DNA from: Tabrizicola_A sp044377735
GTDB taxonomy: Bacteria; Pseudomonadota; Alphaproteobacteria; Rhodobacterales; Rhodobacteraceae
Assembly (NCBI GenBank): GCA_044377735.1
Contig: JBILYK010000077.1
Coordinates: 1-16,326, forward strand
Direction of reading: 5' to 3'
Length of the DNA stretch: 16,326 nt
Each line of letters opens with the position of its first letter. The first letter of the stretch is position 1. Made by a program: the position numbers and the translations under genes. Below are positions 6,156-14,143 of this stretch, in pieces. The notes under the pieces are model-generated. The model was not told the origin of the DNA. It saw only the letters and a program-made list of their open reading frames with translations, and searched no databases.

Positions 6156-7445
6156 ATGACCGACAGACCGATGGGATTTGACACACTGGCCATTCATGCC
6201 GCAACGGCCCCCGATCCGGCGACCGGGGCGCGGCAGGTGCCAATCTACCAGACCACCGCCTATGTATTCCGCGATGCCGATCACGCGGCCAAACTGTTTA
6301 ACCTGCAAGAGGTTGGCTACATCTATTCGCGCCTGACCAACCCTACGGTTTCGGCGCTGGCGAATCGAGTCTGCGCGCTGGAAGGCGGAGCGGGGGCGAT
6401 TGCCTGCTCATCAGGGCACGCGGCACAGATCATGGCGCTGTTTCCGCTGATGGGGCCCGGCAAGAATATCGTTGCATCCTCAAGGCTTTATGGCGGGACC
6501 ATCACGCAGTTCAGCCAGACGATCAAGCGTTTTGGCTGGTCGGCCAAGTTCGTTGACACCGACGATCTGGGCGCGGTGTCGAAAGCCGTGGACAAGAACA
6601 CCCGCGCGATCTTTTGCGAAACCATCGCCAACCCCGGTGGCTATGTCACCGACATTCCGGCACTGGCCAAGATTGCGGACAGGAAGGGCATCCCGCTGAT
6701 CGTCGACAACACCACAGCCACCCCGTGGCTTGCGCGGCCCATTGAGATGGGCGCGACGCTGGTCGTGCATTCCGCCACCAAATACCTGACCGGCAACGGC
6801 ACCGTGACCGGCGGCATCGTGGTGGATTCGGGCAAGTTCAACTGGTCGCAGAATGACAAGTTCCCCAGCCTGAGCCAACCCGAGCCCGCCTATCACGGCC
6901 TGACCTTCCACCCCACCTTGGGCGGCATGGCGTTCACCTTCCACTCGATTGCCATTGGCCTGCGTGATCTGGGCATGACGATGAACCCCCAAGGCGCGCA
7001 TTATACGCTGATGGGGATTGAGACGCTGGGTCTGCGGATGGAGCGCCATGTGGCCAATGCCCAGAAAGTCGCCGAATGGCTCGAGAAAGACCCGCGTGTT
7101 GAATACGTCACCTATGCCGGGCTGAAATCGAGCCCCTACCACAAGCGGGCCAAGAAGATCGTGCCAAAGGGGGCTGGCGCTTTGTTCACCTTTGCGCTGA
7201 AGGGCGGCTATGACGCCTGCGTCAAGTTGATCGACAATGTGAAACTGTTCAGCCATGTCGCCAACCTTGGCGACACGCGCAGCTTGATCATCCACTCGGC
7301 CTCGACCACCCACCGCCAGTTGTCGCCCGAACAGCAGGTGTCCGCCGGGGCGTCGCCAAATGTGGTGCGGCTGTCCATCGGGATCGAGAATGTCGAAGAC
7401 ATCATCGCCGATCTGGATCAGGCGATCACGGCGGCCACCAAGTAA
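6156..7445 (+). CDS. metY: O-acetylhomoserine sulfhydrylase (aminocarboxypropyltransferase)
   Basis: A 429-residue PLP enzyme of the Cys/Met metabolism family. It makes homocysteine from O-acetylhomoserine and sulfide for methionine synthesis. Visible features are the Y-x-R cofactor-phosphate site YIYSRLTNPT (55-64), CSSGHAA (84-90, family position of the PLP-stacking and phosphate-binding loop), VDNTTATP with Asp184, and the Schiff-base lysine Lys209 in VVHSATKYLTGNGT. The length and the extra loops after residue 220 fit MetY rather than the shorter MetZ or MetB, though MetZ-like activity cannot be excluded. The frame is open upstream, but AAGGGGAG at 6140-6147 fixes the ATG at 6156. A strong terminator follows. 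Confidence 0.93.
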   Translation: MTDRPMGFDTLAIHAATAPDPATGARQVPIYQTTAYVFRDADHAAKLFNLQEVGYIYSRLTNPTVSALANRVCALEGGAGAIACSSGHAAQIMALFPLMGPGKNIVASSRLYGGTITQFSQTIKRFGWSAKFVDTDDLGAVSKAVDKNTRAIFCETIANPGGYVTDIPALAKIADRKGIPLIVDNTTATPWLARPIEMGATLVVHSATKYLTGNGTVTGGIVVDSGKFNWSQNDKFPSLSQPEPAYHGLTFHPTLGGMAFTFHSIAIGLRDLGMTMNPQGAHYTLMGIETLGLRMERHVANAQKVAEWLEKDPRVEYVTYAGLKSSPYHKRAKKIVPKGAGALFTFALKGGYDACVKLIDNVKLFSHVANLGDTRSLIIHSASTTHRQLSPEQQVSAGASPNVVRLSIGIENVEDIIADLDQAITAATK

Positions 7446-7457
7446 AGGCACCAAATC

Positions 7458-7491
7458 AAAGGGGCCGCCCGACAGTGGACGGCCCCTTTTT
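7458..7491. terminator. Terminator between convergent metY and SIMPL gene
   Basis: AAAGGGGCCG (7458-7467) pairs with CGGCCCCTTT (7480-7489), and a CC/GG pair extends the helix inward. A five-base T run (7487-7491) serves the plus strand. On the minus strand the trailing sequence is TTTGATTT, so it may also end the SIMPL transcript, whose stop is 18 bases away. Confidence 0.9.
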
Positions 7492-7508
7492 AATGTCAGA
7501 ACAGATGA

Positions 7509-8207
7509 TTAATCTGCAATCACATAGGTCACGGTCACCGAGCTTTGCAGCGCAATTTGTCCCGTGGCAACTGGCACATCCAAGGCAGCTTTGGCTGATT
7601 CAAACACCGGCATCGGCCCGCCGTAGGTCTGCTGTTCTGAAATCGAGATCACCTTGCCCAGCGTCACACCGGCGGCCGCAGCGTAAAGCTGGGCCTTGGC
7701 CGCGGCATCGGCCACAGCGGCCTTTCGCGCCTCGTCCTGAACCGGGCGCGGGCTGGCAAGCTCAAAGGTAATGCCGTTCAACGTATTGGCCCCGTCTGCG
7801 ATTGAGGCATCCAGCACCCCGCCCAAAGCGGCAAGATCGCGCACCCGAACATTCAGCATATTCATGGCGATGTAATTCGATATCGTCGGGGTTTGGCCAA
7901 CGTCATAGCCCACCCAATTGGGGTTCAGCGACAGGCTGGTGGTTTGCAGATCCTGTTCGGCTATACCTGCGGCTTCGAGCCGTGCGATCACTCCGGCCAA
8001 AGCCTCGGAATTGGCCGACATCGCCTCGGCGGCTGTCTTGCCTTCGGTGGTCACGCCCAAGGACACGGTGGCCATATCCGGCGTGGCGGGAATGCTCGCC
8101 TCGCCGGTCACCGTGATCGTGCCTTCGGCCAGTGCCGGAAGTGCTGCGGACAGGCTAAGAGGCACGACAAGCACCGCCGAAAACAACAAAGAGGAAAATG
8201 CACGCAT
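7509..8207 (-). CDS. Exported SIMPL-domain (DUF541) protein
   Basis: A 232-residue protein of the SIMPL/DUF541 family (related to E. coli YggE). The N-terminus is a clear Sec signal peptide: MRAFSSLLFSAVLVV, a hydrophobic core, then a cleavage site at about ALPALA-EG. The mature part starts TITVTGEASIPATPDMATVSLGV, the family signature strand pair. It continues through an Ala-rich helix (GKTAAEAMSANSEALAGVI), LQTTSLSLNPNW, and a C-terminal ALDVPVATGQIALQSSVTVTYVI. It is therefore periplasmic. Homologues have been linked to stress tolerance, but the biochemical function is unknown. The ATG at 8207 is chosen over the longer open frame because it begins the signal peptide and follows GGAGG. Confidence 0.92.
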   Translation of the reverse strand: MRAFSSLLFSAVLVVPLSLSAALPALAEGTITVTGEASIPATPDMATVSLGVTTEGKTAAEAMSANSEALAGVIARLEAAGIAEQDLQTTSLSLNPNWVGYDVGQTPTISNYIAMNMLNVRVRDLAALGGVLDASIADGANTLNGITFELASPRPVQDEARKAAVADAAAKAQLYAAAAGVTLGKVISISEQQTYGGPMPVFESAKAALDVPVATGQIALQSSVTVTYVIAD

Positions 8208-8236
8208 GGGAGAACCTCCGTTTGGCTTCCACTCTA

Positions 8237-8378
8237 CAGGTGTCCATCCACAATCCAAGCCACAAGGCACACCTGAGGGGGAATTTCGCTTAGGGGTTTC
8301 CCCTCCAAGTCGCACAGCCGTCTTGCTCAGAAAAACGCGCCATGGGTCGCCAAGCGCCGGGTAAACAGCCCGGCTTTT
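8237..8378 (+). ncRNA. Possible structured small RNA ending in an orphan terminator
   Basis: Three hairpins in a row lie in the non-coding gap between the SIMPL start and the large envelope gene. The first is CAGGTGT (8237-8243) with ACACCTG (8269-8275). The second is GAGGGGGAA (8275-8283) with TTTCCCCTC (8297-8305), including one G-U pair. The third is a terminator hairpin at 8356-8374 with a T tail. The terminator works only for plus-strand transcription, yet no plus-strand gene lies upstream before metY, which has its own terminator. This suggests a short plus-strand RNA of about 150 nt. No promoter was identified, and the first two hairpins could equally belong to the SIMPL 5' leader on the minus strand. 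Confidence 0.3.
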
Positions 8379-8383
8379 CTTTC
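8356..8383 (+). terminator. Intrinsic terminator without an upstream plus-strand gene
   Basis: GCCGGG (8356-8361) pairs with CCCGGC (8369-8374) around a 7-base loop, followed by TTTTCTTTC. It stands about 75 bases upstream of the large envelope-protein gene. It could end a small RNA or insulate or attenuate transcription into that gene. Confidence 0.6.
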
Positions 8384-8415
8384 ATTCGGCAAAAACCTGC
8401 TGTAGGAAGTGCTCA

Positions 8416-8427
8416 GTGCGCGCGCAC
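8416..8427. repeat. 12-base perfect palindrome GTGCGCGCGCAC
   Basis: A perfect palindrome with alternating purine-pyrimidine sequence, 30 bases upstream of the large envelope gene and downstream of the orphan terminator. Its position in the presumed promoter region would suit an operator, but no regulator is recognised. Confidence 0.4.
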
Positions 8428-8456
8428 AGTTTTTGCGCGACAGTCCCTTATGCTAG

Positions 8457-11420
8457 ATGCGTGGAATGAAACCAGCTTTTGCCCTCGACTTTCGCAATGA
8501 TGCCATTGCCCTTTTGCACCGCTCATCGGGGGGCTGGCTTGTGGTTGGCCGTGTGGCCCTGGATGAGCCCGACCTTTCCGAAGCGCTGTCCTATCTTAGG
8601 GCAACGGCACTGGGTCTCAGCCCGCGCGGGCTGGCGACAAAACTGATCCTGCCCGATGAACAGTTGTTGGTGACCACCGTCGATGCGCCCGGCCCAGATG
8701 AGGCAAGCCGACTTGCCCAGATCCGCACCGCGCTTGAGGGACGCACGCCCTACGCAGTTGATGATTTGGTCTTTGACTGGGAAGTGATCGACGGCGCAGT
8801 GCATGTGGCCGTGGTGGCGCGTGAGACCTTGGATGAGGCTGAAAGCTTTGCCACTGAGCATCGTTTTAACCCCGTGGCCTTTGCTGCCGCCCCCTCGCAG
8901 GGCTATATGGGCGAGGCGTTTTTCGGTCCGACAGGTCAGGCGGCCACGCTTTTGTCGGCTGGCGAGACGGTTGAGCGCGACGCCAAGCGCACCGCGATTA
9001 TCGACCGCAGCAGCATCGTCGAACCAGAAGCCACGCCAGAGGACAGTCCAACCGAGGTCAGCCAGCCACCGGAAGATGTGTTGAAGACGGACACTGACCT
9101 CGCGGCGGAGCCTGACGCACCAGCCACCGCTGCCGGGGCGCAGGAAGAGCACGATGCGCCTGCGGTGTCCGATCCCGTGGTCGCCCCCCCCGAACCTGAC
9201 CGCGCGGATGTCGCTGAAGCCCAACTCACGGCGCGCGAAACGCCGCTTTTCGGCTTGGCCGATGACGAAGCCCCGCCCTCGGCGGTGTTCCGCGCTTTGG
9301 ACGATCCTGAACTCGCACCTGAACGGGTGCCCACGGATCGGATCGATGCACTTGCACAGCCGGTCCTCAGTAAAACGGCCCAGCCGACTGAAGCTGAACC
9401 GCTTGACCCGGTCTTGGCGCAGCCTGACGCCGACGAGGCCCCGATGGCCATCGATGTTGAGATGGACGAGACAGAGGAGCCGAAGGCAGATCGGACCAAG
9501 GACGTGGCCGCGCCTGGGTCGGATGACGTGCCCCCAGTTTCCAGCTTTAGCGCGACGCTTGGTTTTGCCAGCCGCCGCGCCTCGGCCGATCCGGTGTTGA
9601 GCGCGAAGCCAAAGCCGCCGCCCAAACCAACGGTTGATCGGCCGACAGCGGCCCGCCCGCTGGTGGCGGCCCCGCCGCCCAAGGCGGAGCTTACAGCGCT
9701 GAACCGTCCGACCGCTGCGCGTCCGGTTGCGCCCAAAGAAAGCAAGGGCCTGCGCGGGTTGGGGGCCTTTGTGACCGCACCCGGTATCCCCGGCACGCGC
9801 AAGAAACCAGCCGAAGTGGCTGTGCCACGACCCGCGGTCGCCGCGCCTCCTGCGCAGCAAAGCGCCACCACCGTTTCAAACGAAGCCAAAACCGGCCTTG
9901 GCCGCAAGTTTGGCGTCCGGCCGGTTGCCATGCGCGGCAAGCCACGCCATCTGGGGCTAATCCTGACCGGGGTTTTGCTTTTGGTGCTTGCTGTAGTTGC
10001 GGCCTGGTCCACAAGCTTGGCCTTCCGGTCAGACGACGGTGCTGCGACCGAGTTCGCAACCGCCGACACGACGACCGCACTGCCCGAGATCGAAGACGAA
10101 ATGCTCGCCGATGGGCAGGACCCGGACCTTTTGACCGATGAGGAGTTGGCAGCGACGCTGCCTGTCCAAAGCGAAGGCGAAGCCGCAGTCGCCGATCCTC
10201 AGGAGCCCGAAATTCCTGCCGCTGAGAATGATGCGGCCCCGGTCACTGAAGCTGCGACACCGGGCAGTACGCAGGTCAATCCCGGGACGGCCAGCGGCGA
10301 CGAGATCTTTCTGGCCGCAAAGGATGTGGCCCCCGTGACACCCGAGGCCACAGATCTGGCCGCCGTGTCGGCCAAAGGTGATCCACTTCCCAACGCTCAA
10401 GCGCCGCCGCCGCCTTTTGGCACGGTCTATCAGTTCGATATGAACGGCCTGATCGTTCCAACGCCCGAGGGGATTATCACACCCGAGGGCGTTCTGCTTA
10501 TTGCAGGCAAGCCACCCCGGCTGTCTGAACCGCGTCCCGCAAGTCTGGCGCCACCCGCCGATGCAACGGCGACCGCCAACGAGACTGCCTTTGTCTCAGA
10601 CCCGGCTTTGGCCGGGTTTCGGCCCAAGGCGCGCCCGGCGGGGCTGACCCCACCGCCAAGCGAGCCTGCCGCCGAGCCCACCCCCGGTGAGACCACCGAT
10701 ACAGCGCCGCTGGATGATGCTGCCCTGCCCCCCGTCGCCGATAGCCGCCTCGCAGGTCTGCGCCCCCTGGCGCGGCCGGAGGCGGTTCTCGCCGCCGGGA
10801 TAGCCGCACGCGCACAGTCCGCAGCCGAGAATTCGGGCAGTATCTGGGCGATGGGGCAAGCCCAAAGTGCTGAGGCAGCGGCCGCCGCTGGCAACAGCCG
10901 TCTTGCCGTCTCGATCAGTCGCAAACCTCAACCCCGCCCCCGCGACCTAAGCCGCGCAGTTGAAGCGGCAGTTGCTGCCGCGATCCGTGCGCCCGAGCCG
11001 ACCGAGGAATCGCAAGAAGAGCAGCTTGCATCCGCCCGCCCCGCGCAGACGCCAGAGCCAAGCCCCGGGCCCGAAGCCGAGAGTGGCACGACCACGTCCG
11101 TGCCGCGCGGTCGAGATCGCGAGTTGGAGATCTATGAGGAGCCCGAGCTTGAGGGCTCGGCAGGACGCGGCACAGCCAGTGCGTCGGTCGCCAAGCAAGC
11201 CACGTTCCGCAACGCGCTGGCTCTGGATAAGACCGCCTTGATCGGGGTCTATGGCACGCCTTCAAAACGCTATGCGATGGTTCGTAGCACCAGCGGCCAG
11301 TACAAGAAGGTGAAGGTTGGCGACAGGATCGATGGCGGGAAGATTCAGGCCATTACGGCCACGGAAGTGCGCTATCAAAAAGGCTCGCGGCTTGTGACCC
11401 TGTCCTTGCCCAAGGGCTGA
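8457..11420 (+). CDS. Large single-pass envelope protein, PilM/GspL-like N-terminus and PilP/GspC-like C-terminus
   Basis: A 987-residue protein in four parts. Residues 1-150 (MKPAFALDFRNDAIALLHR, LILPDEQLLVTTVDAP) resemble the start of the actin-like PilM/GspL fold. Residues 160-495 are Ala/Pro/Glu-rich and probably disordered. A hydrophobic helix at about 499-523 follows MRGKPRH, which predicts cytoplasm-to-periplasm orientation. Residues 524-910 are again low-complexity. Within this part VYQFDMNGLIVPTPEGIITPEG (657-678) is structured-looking, and ALAGFRPKARP (717-727) is echoed by RLAGLRPLARP (764-774). The C-terminus 915-987 (LIGVYGTPSKRYAMVR, KVKVGDRIDGGKIQAIT) resembles the PilP/GspC homology-region fold. 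No other pilus or type II secretion gene is nearby. Met4 at 8466 is an equally good start; neither has a ribosome-binding site. The domain names are by motif resemblance only. Confidence 0.7.
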   Translation: MRGMKPAFALDFRNDAIALLHRSSGGWLVVGRVALDEPDLSEALSYLRATALGLSPRGLATKLILPDEQLLVTTVDAPGPDEASRLAQIRTALEGRTPYAVDDLVFDWEVIDGAVHVAVVARETLDEAESFATEHRFNPVAFAAAPSQGYMGEAFFGPTGQAATLLSAGETVERDAKRTAIIDRSSIVEPEATPEDSPTEVSQPPEDVLKTDTDLAAEPDAPATAAGAQEEHDAPAVSDPVVAPPEPDRADVAEAQLTARETPLFGLADDEAPPSAVFRALDDPELAPERVPTDRIDALAQPVLSKTAQPTEAEPLDPVLAQPDADEAPMAIDVEMDETEEPKADRTKDVAAPGSDDVPPVSSFSATLGFASRRASADPVLSAKPKPPPKPTVDRPTAARPLVAAPPPKAELTALNRPTAARPVAPKESKGLRGLGAFVTAPGIPGTRKKPAEVAVPRPAVAAPPAQQSATTVSNEAKTGLGRKFGVRPVAMRGKPRHLGLILTGVLLLVLAVVAAWSTSLAFRSDDGAATEFATADTTTALPEIEDEMLADGQDPDLLTDEELAATLPVQSEGEAAVADPQEPEIPAAENDAAPVTEAATPGSTQVNPGTASGDEIFLAAKDVAPVTPEATDLAAVSAKGDPLPNAQAPPPPFGTVYQFDMNGLIVPTPEGIITPEGVLLIAGKPPRLSEPRPASLAPPADATATANETAFVSDPALAGFRPKARPAGLTPPPSEPAAEPTPGETTDTAPLDDAALPPVADSRLAGLRPLARPEAVLAAGIAARAQSAAENSGSIWAMGQAQSAEAAAAAGNSRLAVSISRKPQPRPRDLSRAVEAAVAAAIRAPEPTEESQEEQLASARPAQTPEPSPGPEAESGTTTSVPRGRDRELEIYEEPELEGSAGRGTASASVAKQATFRNALALDKTALIGVYGTPSKRYAMVRSTSGQYKKVKVGDRIDGGKIQAITATEVRYQKGSRLVTLSLPKG

Positions 11421-11438
11421 TCCGGGATGCAACCCGCT

Positions 11439-12533
11439 TTAGCGCGCCGCCACAACGCCCCGGTCAATCTGGTCCTGCTCTATCGATTGGAAAAGTGCTT
11501 TGAAGTTGCCTTCACCGAACCCGTCATCGCCTTTGCGCTGGATAAACTCAAAGAAGATCGGGCCGATCACGGTTTTCGAGAATATCTGCAACAAGATGCG
11601 CGTTTCGCCACCATCCACCACACCCTCCCCATCAATCAAGATGCCGTGGCGGGACAGTCGATCAATCGGCTCTGAGTGGCCCACGACCCGGGTCTTTGAC
11701 AGTTCATAATAGGCCATTGGTGGCTTTGGCATGAACCTCAGCCCCCGCGCGGCAATCTCGTCAGTGGCGGTATAGATGTCATCGCAGCCCACCGCGATGT
11801 GCTGAATCCCCTCGCCGTTATAGCGCTTGAGGTATTCGACGATCTGCCCCGTCTCGCCGCGATCCTCGTTCACCGGAATGCGGATGCGGCCGCAGGGCGA
11901 GGTCAGGGCGCGGCTGAAAAGCCCGGTGAACTTGCCTTCAATGTCAAAGAACCTGATCTGGCGAAAGCCGAAGATCCGGCTGTAAAAATCAAACCAGATG
12001 TCCATGTTGCCCTTGTGGACATTATGGGTCAGGTGGTCGAGATAGTGGAAACCGACGCCCTTTGGCTTCGGCGCCTGCACAAAATCAAAATCGCCGTAGG
12101 GGTGGCGATCCGCGCCGTAGTGATCGACGAAGTAAATCAAGCTCCCGCCGATGCCGACAATCGCGGGCACATCCAGCGCCTTGTCACACCCCTCATAGGG
12201 TGTCGCCCCCATCTTTATGGCATGGGCAAAGGCTTGGGCGGCATCCACCACCCGCCAACCCATCGAAGCCGCACAGGGCCCATGTTCGGCGGCAAAGCGC
12301 ATGGCGTGGCTTTTGGGATCATTGTTCAGGACATAGGTCACATCGCCCTGCTGCCACAGCTCGATGTCACGGGTCCGGTGGCGCGCGGTCAGCGTATAGC
12401 CCATACGGGCGAACAGCTCGCGCAGGGCCTGCGGTTCGGGATGGGCGAATTCGACAAACTCAAACCCATCGGTGCCAGCCGGATTGGCCGGAGTGATCGC
12501 AGCCTTGGGAGCGGAATGCGGAAACGGACCCAT
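11439..12533 (-). CDS. hppD: 4-Hydroxyphenylpyruvate dioxygenase
   Basis: This non-haem Fe(II) enzyme converts 4-hydroxyphenylpyruvate to homogentisate in tyrosine degradation. The 364-residue length fits bacterial HPPD, which has two vicinal-oxygen-chelate halves. The iron ligands are visible: His167 in YLDHLTHNV, His245 in GIQHIAVGCDDI and Glu329 in GPIFFEFIQRKGD. The C-terminal GDDGFGEGNFKALFQSIE is the family's closing-helix signature. The frame is open upstream through the Lrp gene start, but the ATG at 12533 gives the family N-terminus (MGPFPHSAPK) after GAAAGGG, so the longer form is rejected. The stop lies 18 bases from the convergent envelope gene. No homogentisate dioxygenase gene is in the window. 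Confidence 0.96.
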   Translation of the reverse strand: MGPFPHSAPKAAITPANPAGTDGFEFVEFAHPEPQALRELFARMGYTLTARHRTRDIELWQQGDVTYVLNNDPKSHAMRFAAEHGPCAASMGWRVVDAAQAFAHAIKMGATPYEGCDKALDVPAIVGIGGSLIYFVDHYGADRHPYGDFDFVQAPKPKGVGFHYLDHLTHNVHKGNMDIWFDFYSRIFGFRQIRFFDIEGKFTGLFSRALTSPCGRIRIPVNEDRGETGQIVEYLKRYNGEGIQHIAVGCDDIYTATDEIAARGLRFMPKPPMAYYELSKTRVVGHSEPIDRLSRHGILIDGEGVVDGGETRILLQIFSKTVIGPIFFEFIQRKGDDGFGEGNFKALFQSIEQDQIDRGVVAAR

Positions 12534-12664
12534 GATAACCCTTTCATATTGCGGTATGGGCAGTTTATCGCAGTTTCCATGCGTATGGCGCGCATTATTG
12601 GATTTAATGCTGTAATTTTCGCGTAACATTCGCGCCAAACGGTCATTATTAGCGGAAATTTTGC
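12534..12664. promoter_or_regulatory. hppD/Lrp divergent control region
   Basis: This 131-base AT-richer spacer separates two divergent starts and should hold both promoters. It contains an imperfect palindrome CCATGCGTATGG (12577-12588). It also contains an inverted pair AATTTTCGC (12614-12622) and GCGGAAATT (12652-12660), the latter directly before the regulator start. These are possible binding sites for the neighbouring Lrp/AsnC protein. No consensus site was confirmed. Confidence 0.45.
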
Positions 12665-13126
12665 ATGCTTGACGCAACAGACTCGCGGCTTTTGCAGCTT
12701 GTGCAGGCCAATGCCATGCTGACCGCCCAAGATCTGGGCGCGGCACTGAACCTGTCAGCCAGTCAGGCCGCGCGCCGTCGCCAGAGGCTGGAGGCCGCGG
12801 GCTTTGTCACCGGCTATGCCGCGCGGGTTGATCCGACGCGGGTGGGCCTGACGGTGCAGGCCTTTATTCAGGTGCAGTTCGCCCGCCATGATCCAGAGTT
12901 GGCGCGCAGCTTTTCCACCCTGATTGCAACCCTGCCCGAGGTGATCTCGGCCTGGACCCTGACAGGTGAGGCCGATTACCTGTTGCGGATCTGGTGCGCG
13001 GATCTGCCCGGGCTGAACCGGTTGATCCATGAACGGCTGTTGCCGCATCCGGCAGTGGCGCGGGTGCAAAGCCAGATCGTGATGGATCAGCTCAAGGCAG
13101 ATGCGCCGCTGCCGATCCGGGTCTGA
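12665..13126 (+). CDS. Lrp/AsnC-family transcriptional regulator
   Basis: A 153-residue regulator of standard family length. The N-terminal helix-turn-helix spans about 3-50 (DATDSRLLQLVQANAMLTAQ, then SASQAARRRQRLEAAG as the recognition helix, then FVTGYAARVDP). The C-terminal RAM effector and oligomerisation domain spans about 62-145 (LTVQAFIQVQF, ISAWTLTGEADYLLRIWCAD, VARVQSQIVMDQLK). The divergent position next to hppD suggests it controls hppD and itself in response to an aromatic amino acid such as tyrosine or phenylalanine. The ligand is inferred from context only. Its stop is 9 bases from the convergent cobT stop. Confidence 0.93.
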   Translation: MLDATDSRLLQLVQANAMLTAQDLGAALNLSASQAARRRQRLEAAGFVTGYAARVDPTRVGLTVQAFIQVQFARHDPELARSFSTLIATLPEVISAWTLTGEADYLLRIWCADLPGLNRLIHERLLPHPAVARVQSQIVMDQLKADAPLPIRV

Positions 13127-13135
13127 GGGGAAGCG

Positions 13136-14143
13136 TCAGCCGTCCGACACCCCAGCCTCAGCAAAGGTGGCCATGCCGGAATGACAGGCCACCGCCGCCT
13201 GCACCACCCCAAGCGCCAGCGCCGCACCCGATCCTTCGCCCAGACGCAGGCCCAGCGACAATAGCGGCTCTTTGCCCAAGGCTGCCAGCAATCGGCCATG
13301 TGCGCCCTCGGCCGACAGGTGGCCCGCCACGGCATGATCCAGCGCGGCAGGCGTGACGCTGTGCAGCACCAAAGCCGCCGAGCAGGCGATAAACCCGTCA
13401 AGGATCAGCGGAATCCGCGACACCCGCGCCCGCGCCATAGCCCCTGCCATCGCCGCAATCTCGCGCCCGCCAAGGCAGGCCAGAACCTGCAGCGGATCGC
13501 GCGAGGCATGGAGGGCAAGTCCGGCATCCACCGCATACGCTTTGCGGGCAAGGCCAGAATTGTCAACCCCAGTGCCACGCCCGACCCATTCCGCACCGGT
13601 GCCGCCCAAAAGGGCGGCCGCGATCGCTGCCGCAACGGTCGTGTTGCCGATCCCCATCTCGCCCACGACCAAAAGATCGGCCTTGGCATCCACCGCGTTC
13701 CAGCCGGTCAGCAAAGCCTCAACCGTCTCAGCCACGGTCATCGCCGGGCTTTGGGTGAAATCTGCCGTTGGGCGATCCAGCTCCAGCGCATGCACGGCCA
13801 TCGTGGCGCCGAAGGTTTTGGAGAGTTGATTGATCGCCGCCCCACCCGCTTTGAAATTGGCAACCATCTGCACCGTCACCTCAGGCGGAAACGCCGACAC
13901 GCCCTGCGCACAGACCCCGTGATTGCCCGCAAAGATCAGCACCTGCGGCGCAGCAATGCGCGGGCGGCCCGTGCCCTGCCAGCCCGCCACCCAAAGCGCG
14001 AGATCTTCAAGTCGACCCAGCGCGCCCGGCGGTTTGGTCAACTGTCCATTGCGCTGACCGGCGGCCTGACGGGCACCAGCATCTGCGACAGGGGCCGCGC
14101 GCAAAAGGGTGGCGAATTCGGCAAGCGAGGAGAAAGCGGGCAT
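13136..14143 (-). CDS. cobT: Nicotinate-nucleotide-dimethylbenzimidazole phosphoribosyltransferase
   Basis: CobT transfers phosphoribose from nicotinate mononucleotide to 5,6-dimethylbenzimidazole, giving alpha-ribazole phosphate for the lower loop of cobalamin. The 335-residue length is typical. Visible motifs are TKPPGALGRLEDLALW (36-51), FAGNHGVCAQGVSAFP (71-86), GEMGIGNTT (161-169) and, near the C-terminus, LRLGEGSGAAL, where Glu303 matches the proposed catalytic base. This is the small-molecule enzyme, not the cobaltochelatase subunit that is also named CobT. AAGGA lies about 9 bases before the ATG. It is divergent from cobS across a 71-base gap, so the two genes may share control. Confidence 0.95.
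   Translation of the reverse strand: MPAFSSLAEFATLLRAAPVADAGARQAAGQRNGQLTKPPGALGRLEDLALWVAGWQGTGRPRIAAPQVLIFAGNHGVCAQGVSAFPPEVTVQMVANFKAGGAAINQLSKTFGATMAVHALELDRPTADFTQSPAMTVAETVEALLTGWNAVDAKADLLVVGEMGIGNTTVAAAIAAALLGGTGAEWVGRGTGVDNSGLARKAYAVDAGLALHASRDPLQVLACLGGREIAAMAGAMARARVSRIPLILDGFIACSAALVLHSVTPAALDHAVAGHLSAEGAHGRLLAALGKEPLLSLGLRLGEGSGAALALGVVQAAVACHSGMATFAEAGVSDG

Noticed and set aside
8523..10080. Long minus-strand open frames inside the large envelope gene
   Set aside because: They are shadows of a GC-rich, Ala/Pro-rich coding sequence. The plus-strand frame has a membrane helix and folded ends and spans the whole region.
12534..12746. Longer hppD start overlapping the Lrp gene
   Set aside because: The extra 71 codons do not resemble HPPD and antisense-overlap the regulator. 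The ATG at 12533 has a ribosome-binding site.
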